Below are positions 15,735 to 18,369 of a DNA stretch of 18,369 nt, piece after piece (the first letter of the stretch is position 1; each line of letters opens with the position of its first letter). This DNA comes from JBIOJM01 sp044450785 (lineage in GTDB: Bacteria > Planctomycetota > Planctomycetia > Isosphaerales > Isosphaeraceae), in NCBI GenBank assembly GCA_044450785.1, contig JBIOJM010000201.1:1-18369 (forward strand), given 5' to 3'. The translations under genes were made by a program, and so were the position numbers. The notes under the pieces were generated by a model. That model worked only from the letters and a program-made list of their open reading frames with translations. It had not been told where the DNA came from and ran no database searches.

Positions 15735-15911
15735 CTATGCCCGCGTCTGCACCCACGACCAGTAGACGCTGCCGTTGCAGACTGACCAATCCATTGCAGT
15801 TATCAGCAGCTTTCGTCCCGGGTAAGCGTAGCGGAAATGCCGTGGTTCGAGAGACGGCAAAGGGGGTTTAATTTGGTTCCAAATTTCAGCTGGTAGTATC
15901 GGTTTGGCCAT
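15735..15911 (-). pseudogene. IS5-family transposase, truncated N-terminal remnant
   Basis: The minus-strand frame has a perfect ribosome site AAGGAGGT 5 bases before ATG 15911. It encodes 58 residues beginning MAKPILPAEIWNQIKPPLP, then EPRHFRYAYPGRKLL. This matches the start of IS5-type transposases (DUF4096 region, typically 'MAKPILPDELW..I.PLLP....R.FRYPGRKP'). After PGRKLL the similarity stops abruptly, the frame ends at a TAG, and the expected downstream 'LTGILFVLKTGIPW' helix and the DDE domain are absent in all frames. The element is therefore a fossil: its 5' end survives and the rest was deleted or replaced. No inverted repeats or target duplications were identified. It cannot move by itself. 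Confidence 0.72.
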
Positions 15912-16058
15912 TGTAGACCTCCTTGGCTATGTGAACCTATACTACGTTCGAGACAACGCTTCGAGTTCGTCATTTTGTTAGCGTCTCTAATGACACCGAA
16001 GTATCCGAGTGAAGGCTAAACCTCGCTGCGGTTCATCTGCCAGAGTGGGAACTTTGTC

Positions 16059-16283
16059 ATGGCGCGGAAACGAGTGGAGCGGATCGTCGTGTTATTCATC
16101 ATCGGCGCGCTTGTCGCTGTAGGGACCGGGGTGGCGTACAGGGCCTTCATGGCTCCCTGGAGCGGCGACGTGCGAGAACCGTTGATCGCCGCCTTGTTCG
16201 TCGGGGTCGCCTACTTCATCTTCAGTCTATTGGGATTGCGATGGATTGAGCGGCGAGAAGAATTGAACCGCCGAGATCAATAG
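16059..16283 (+). CDS. Small two-helix membrane protein, unknown function
   Basis: This is a 74-residue protein with two predicted membrane helices, about residues 8-30 (RIVVLFIIGALVAVGTGVAY) and 42-62 (LIAALFVGVAYFIFSLLGL). Basic residues flank it at the N-terminus (MARKRVER) and after helix 2 (RWIERREELNRR), which predicts both ends in the cytoplasm. Codon use favours G/C in third positions like the neighbours, supporting a real gene. The start is ATG 16059; only a weak GGGAA precedes it. It converges with the kinase gene, leaving 47 bases between stops. I recognise no family. Confidence 0.6.
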   Translation: MARKRVERIVVLFIIGALVAVGTGVAYRAFMAPWSGDVREPLIAALFVGVAYFIFSLLGLRWIERREELNRRDQ

Positions 16284-16330
16284 AGCTGAACCGCTTCTCC
16301 ACGTCAAACGGCTTGGTCTCGGCGCGGTCT

Positions 16331-17404
16331 TCATCCCAGGGCCGCGGGGGCCACCCTCGACGGCTCGAAAGTCTTCCACCAATCGGCGGCTTTCCGAGCA
16401 TCCCAGTCGTCGGCGGACGTGCAGGCGGCGAGGATCGTTTCCACCTCCTCCGCGCCTTGGTATCGGTCGGTTGGGTCCTTCGCTAGGCATCGGAGGACGA
16501 CCTCTTCCAAGTCTCGAGGGATGTCGGAACGGTGGCGTGAGGGGAGCACCACTGGGTCGTTGACGTGGGCATTTAGCACTTCAGCTACGGTGTTCCCCTC
16601 AAACGGAGGCCGGCCCGTGAGGAGGGTGTACGCCACTCCACCTAGCCCGTACAGGTCGCAACTCGGGTCCGGCGCGCGACCACCGGTAATTTGCTCGGGC
16701 GCCATGTACTGCGGCGAGCCGGGGCCCCTCCCCTCGCGGCTCCGGCCGGGCTCGTGCGGCGAGGGTACGGCTTCGACCAAGCCGAAGTCGAGCAGTTTGA
16801 CGAAGTCGTACCGTCGCCCACGGCGGGCGGCGAAGATGTTGGCGGGCTTCAGGTCACGGTGGATCAGGCCGGCCGCGTGAGCCTCCGCCAACGCCTCGCA
16901 CGCCTGGCGTAGCAGATAGATGACCCGTCCGGGTGGCAGCGGGCCGTGGCGAGCGACCAGCTCCTCGAGGCTCATACCTTGCAGGTACTCCATGACGTAG
17001 AAAAAAGTGCCGTCCTCGGTCCGCCCGTAGTCGTAGACGTCCACGATGTTTGGGGCTGACAGCCCGGCCATCGCGCGGACCTCGCGCTCAAACCGCTCCA
17101 ACGCGCGAGGGTCTCCCGACCGCTCTGGGCGGATCACCTTGATGGCGCACGGGCGCTTCAGCAATCGATGCTCGGCGAGGTATACTTCCCCCATTCCCCC
17201 GGCCCCTACCTGATCGCGGAGGCGGTACTGGTTAAACTGCCGGGCGTCACGCGACTTGATCCGCATGGTGCTCGCGAGATGGGCGCCGTATCCCGCCAGC
17301 AATGCTACGGTCATGAGCAGGAAAATGCCTTCCCCGACCCGCTGAAAGGTTGCCACCCGGCGTGCGAGGCGGAACACCTCGGGATGGGCCAAGAACAGTA
17401 GCAC
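16331..17404 (-). CDS. Serine/threonine protein kinase, C-terminal kinase part of a broken gene
   Basis: This open segment (357 residues from a GTG at 17404) holds a full Hanks-type kinase domain: GAGGMGEVYLAE glycine loop, AIKVIR lysine, IHRDLKPANIF catalytic loop, LLDFGLVEA metal site and YMAPEQ. One membrane helix (EGIFLLMTVALLAGYGAHLA) precedes it. The GTG is probably not the natural start: the same frame is open upstream to an in-frame TGA at 17447-17449 and beyond that continues to ATG 17899, giving a 523-codon gene. The residues just after the TGA (QSIAAIATC) are hydrophobic and belong to the membrane part. The intact version resembles planctomycete PknB-type kinases with a multi-helix N-terminus. 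All catalytic residues remain, so a short product by reinitiation could still be active, but no ribosome site is seen before the GTG. Confidence 0.82.
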   Translation of the reverse strand: MLLFLAHPEVFRLARRVATFQRVGEGIFLLMTVALLAGYGAHLASTMRIKSRDARQFNQYRLRDQVGAGGMGEVYLAEHRLLKRPCAIKVIRPERSGDPRALERFEREVRAMAGLSAPNIVDVYDYGRTEDGTFFYVMEYLQGMSLEELVARHGPLPPGRVIYLLRQACEALAEAHAAGLIHRDLKPANIFAARRGRRYDFVKLLDFGLVEAVPSPHEPGRSREGRGPGSPQYMAPEQITGGRAPDPSCDLYGLGGVAYTLLTGRPPFEGNTVAEVLNAHVNDPVVLPSRHRSDIPRDLEEVVLRCLAKDPTDRYQGAEEVETILAACTSADDWDARKAADWWKTFEPSRVAPAALG

Positions 17405-17446
17405 TTCTGCCGCAACCGGGCAGGTAGCGATCGCGGCGATCGACTG

Positions 17447-17899
17447 TCAGGCTCGGCCCCGCGGCGCGGGGACCAGCAGGGCGTAGGCGAACAGCAGGGT
17501 CGTCGTGCCGATCACCGCGTCTTTCGACGCCATCAGGAGCGACGTGGCGTCGCCGCGGGCGGTGCTGGAAAGTTGCGTGTGCCAGAGGTGGGCCGCCACG
17601 ACCACCGCCGTCAGACCGATAGCCACCATCTCGGCCGTCCTTAGCCAAAGCGCCGAGCTCGACTGCTTGGCCGAGAGCAACGCGGCCAGGAACACCATGG
17701 CAACGATCGCGGCGGCCTGGAACTGCCACGTCGGGCCCGTGCCGAACGCCAAGTCTCGTGCAAGGACCAAACACAGTCCGGTCGATAGCAGTAGGGTCAT
17801 CGCCCTGAGCCGAACCAGGAGCAAGGCGGACTCTTCCTCGTCGAACGGCAGGCCGCTTTGCGCGACGAGTTCCACGGGTGTCGACCGAGCTGTCGGCAT
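17447..17899 (-). CDS. N-terminal membrane part of the broken Ser/Thr kinase gene
   Basis: This is a 150-residue frame from ATG 17899, with a G-run (GGGGGG) 6 bases upstream, to a TGA at 17447-17449. It has a short soluble lead (MPTARSTPVELVAQSG) and then several hydrophobic segments (MTLLLSTGLCLVLA, AAAIVAMVFLAALL, MVAIGLTAVVVAAHLW, TTTLLFAYALLVP). The frame is the same as that of the kinase part downstream, and membrane-like sequence resumes immediately after the stop. I infer one original gene interrupted by a nonsense codon, possibly TGG (Trp) to TGA. Alternatives are a sequencing error or readthrough. As a separate protein it would have no recognisable function. Confidence 0.7.
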   Translation of the reverse strand: MPTARSTPVELVAQSGLPFDEEESALLLVRLRAMTLLLSTGLCLVLARDLAFGTGPTWQFQAAAIVAMVFLAALLSAKQSSSALWLRTAEMVAIGLTAVVVAAHLWHTQLSSTARGDATSLLMASKDAVIGTTTLLFAYALLVPAPRGRA

Positions 17900-18104
17900 G
17901 AATTACCCCCCAAGCCGGCCTCTCATCGAGCGCTAATTCGCTGCCGGCCGGATGCCCCAGACCCTAAACGTTGTCTCCTTCGACCGGCACACCGAGTACG
18001 AATCCAAGATTCTCCAAAAAATAGCGATTACACTGCTTCAGCCGCCGCGGGTCTTTCGCCCTCTGTATCTTCTTGATTAAGCCACCGATCTCATTGGGAT
18101 TGAT

Positions 18105-18365
18105 CTAATCGGCCAGCTCTTCCAGCGTCTTCCCCGATTGCCTCCATAGCCGGTCGATCTCGTCCGGTCGAGACCAACAGTAGGCCGGCGACTTGCCCTT
18201 GGGTGTCTCGCGGATGAACACTCCTTTCAGCACGGCGAGGTCGTTGTCGCGTCCGACCACGTCTTTGCGGCGGGACTGGATCGGTGGTCCCAGGAACAAC
18301 CGTCCTCTGCCGGCCGGGGGGGACGGTTCGGGGTCGGGGGGCGTCGATGACGGGTTCTCGGGCAT
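18105..18365 (-). CDS. Small hypothetical protein, probably truncated by an in-frame TAG
   Basis: This is an 86-residue frame from ATG 18365, only 4 bases from the window edge, so an earlier start cannot be excluded. The N-terminus is Pro-rich (MPENPSSTPPDPEPSPPAG), followed by a charged part (SRRKDVVGRDNDLAVLKGVF, then PDEIDRLWRQSGKTLEELAD). The frame ends at TAG 18105-18107, but the same frame stays open for another 46 codons with protein-like text (INPNEIGGLIKKIQRAK, then CNRYFLENLGFVLGVPVEG) until TAG 17964-17966. A CAG (Gln) to TAG change would explain it. The extended frame ends 64 bases before the kinase gene on the same strand, so they may share an operon. I recognise no family. Confidence 0.5.
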   Translation of the reverse strand: MPENPSSTPPDPEPSPPAGRGRLFLGPPIQSRRKDVVGRDNDLAVLKGVFIRETPKGKSPAYCWSRPDEIDRLWRQSGKTLEELAD

Positions 18366-18369
18366 TGGG

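Noticed and set aside
15840..15862. tRNA-like GGTTCGAGA between complementary arms
   Set aside because: No anticodon arm, D arm or acceptor stem can be drawn, and the bases are explained as codons of the transposase remnant.
17447..17449. TGA in the kinase gene read as selenocysteine
   Set aside because: No selenocysteine site is expected in a membrane segment of this kinase family, and no recoding hairpin was evident after the TGA; a nonsense change or sequence error is simpler.

Overview
The window comes from a high-GC bacterial chromosome and looks planctomycetal (Isosphaeraceae/Gemmataceae-like). The clues are an ECF sigma factor with a membrane anchor and a large extracytoplasmic domain, a Ser/Thr kinase with a multi-helix membrane N-terminus, a DUF6065-like protein, and a cloverleaf-shaped intergenic repeat whose chance translations I recall from planctomycete genomes. 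This placement rests on recognised sequence style; no search was run. Stop codons of intact genes (TAA, TAG and TGA all occur) indicate the standard genetic code.

Left part (1-3066, + strand): the 3' end of a nucleotidyltransferase-like gene; a small type II toxin-antitoxin pair with overlapping genes; and a complete glutamine-dependent asparagine synthase (asnB). Next, on the minus strand (6181 down to 3088), come three closely packed genes: an exported beta-lactamase-fold serine hydrolase, an ABC/OLD-type AAA ATPase, and a TOPRIM-like DUF4276 protein whose start codon overlaps the ATPase stop. The last two form a two-gene module resembling RloAB/AbiL/PARIS-type anti-phage systems.

Middle part: the ECF sigma factor (6403-8028, +) is divergent from the hydrolase. 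A lipoprotein alkaline phosphatase (9961-8144, -) follows, divergent from glgC (10315-11559, +). The 353-base gap between phosphatase and glgC holds a minus-strand terminator hairpin with a competing upstream stem, which looks like an attenuator. A minus-strand pair follows: a type I phosphodiesterase/alkaline-phosphatase-superfamily protein and a DUF6065-like protein 25 bases downstream.

Right part: 14227-16058 is almost gene-free. It carries a cloverleaf repeat, a 7-base tandem repeat, a strong plus-strand terminator with no gene in front of it, and a truncated IS5-family transposase start. After a small two-helix membrane protein (16059-16283, +), two minus-strand genes are each cut by one in-frame stop codon: a membrane-anchored Ser/Thr kinase (TGA) and a small unknown protein (TAG). 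Both stops could arise by a single C:G to T:A change, so this end looks like decaying accessory DNA.

The most interesting items are the ATPase/DUF4276 module, the possible attenuator before the phosphatase, the two nonsense-interrupted genes, the orphan terminator with a possible small RNA, and the cloverleaf repeat.
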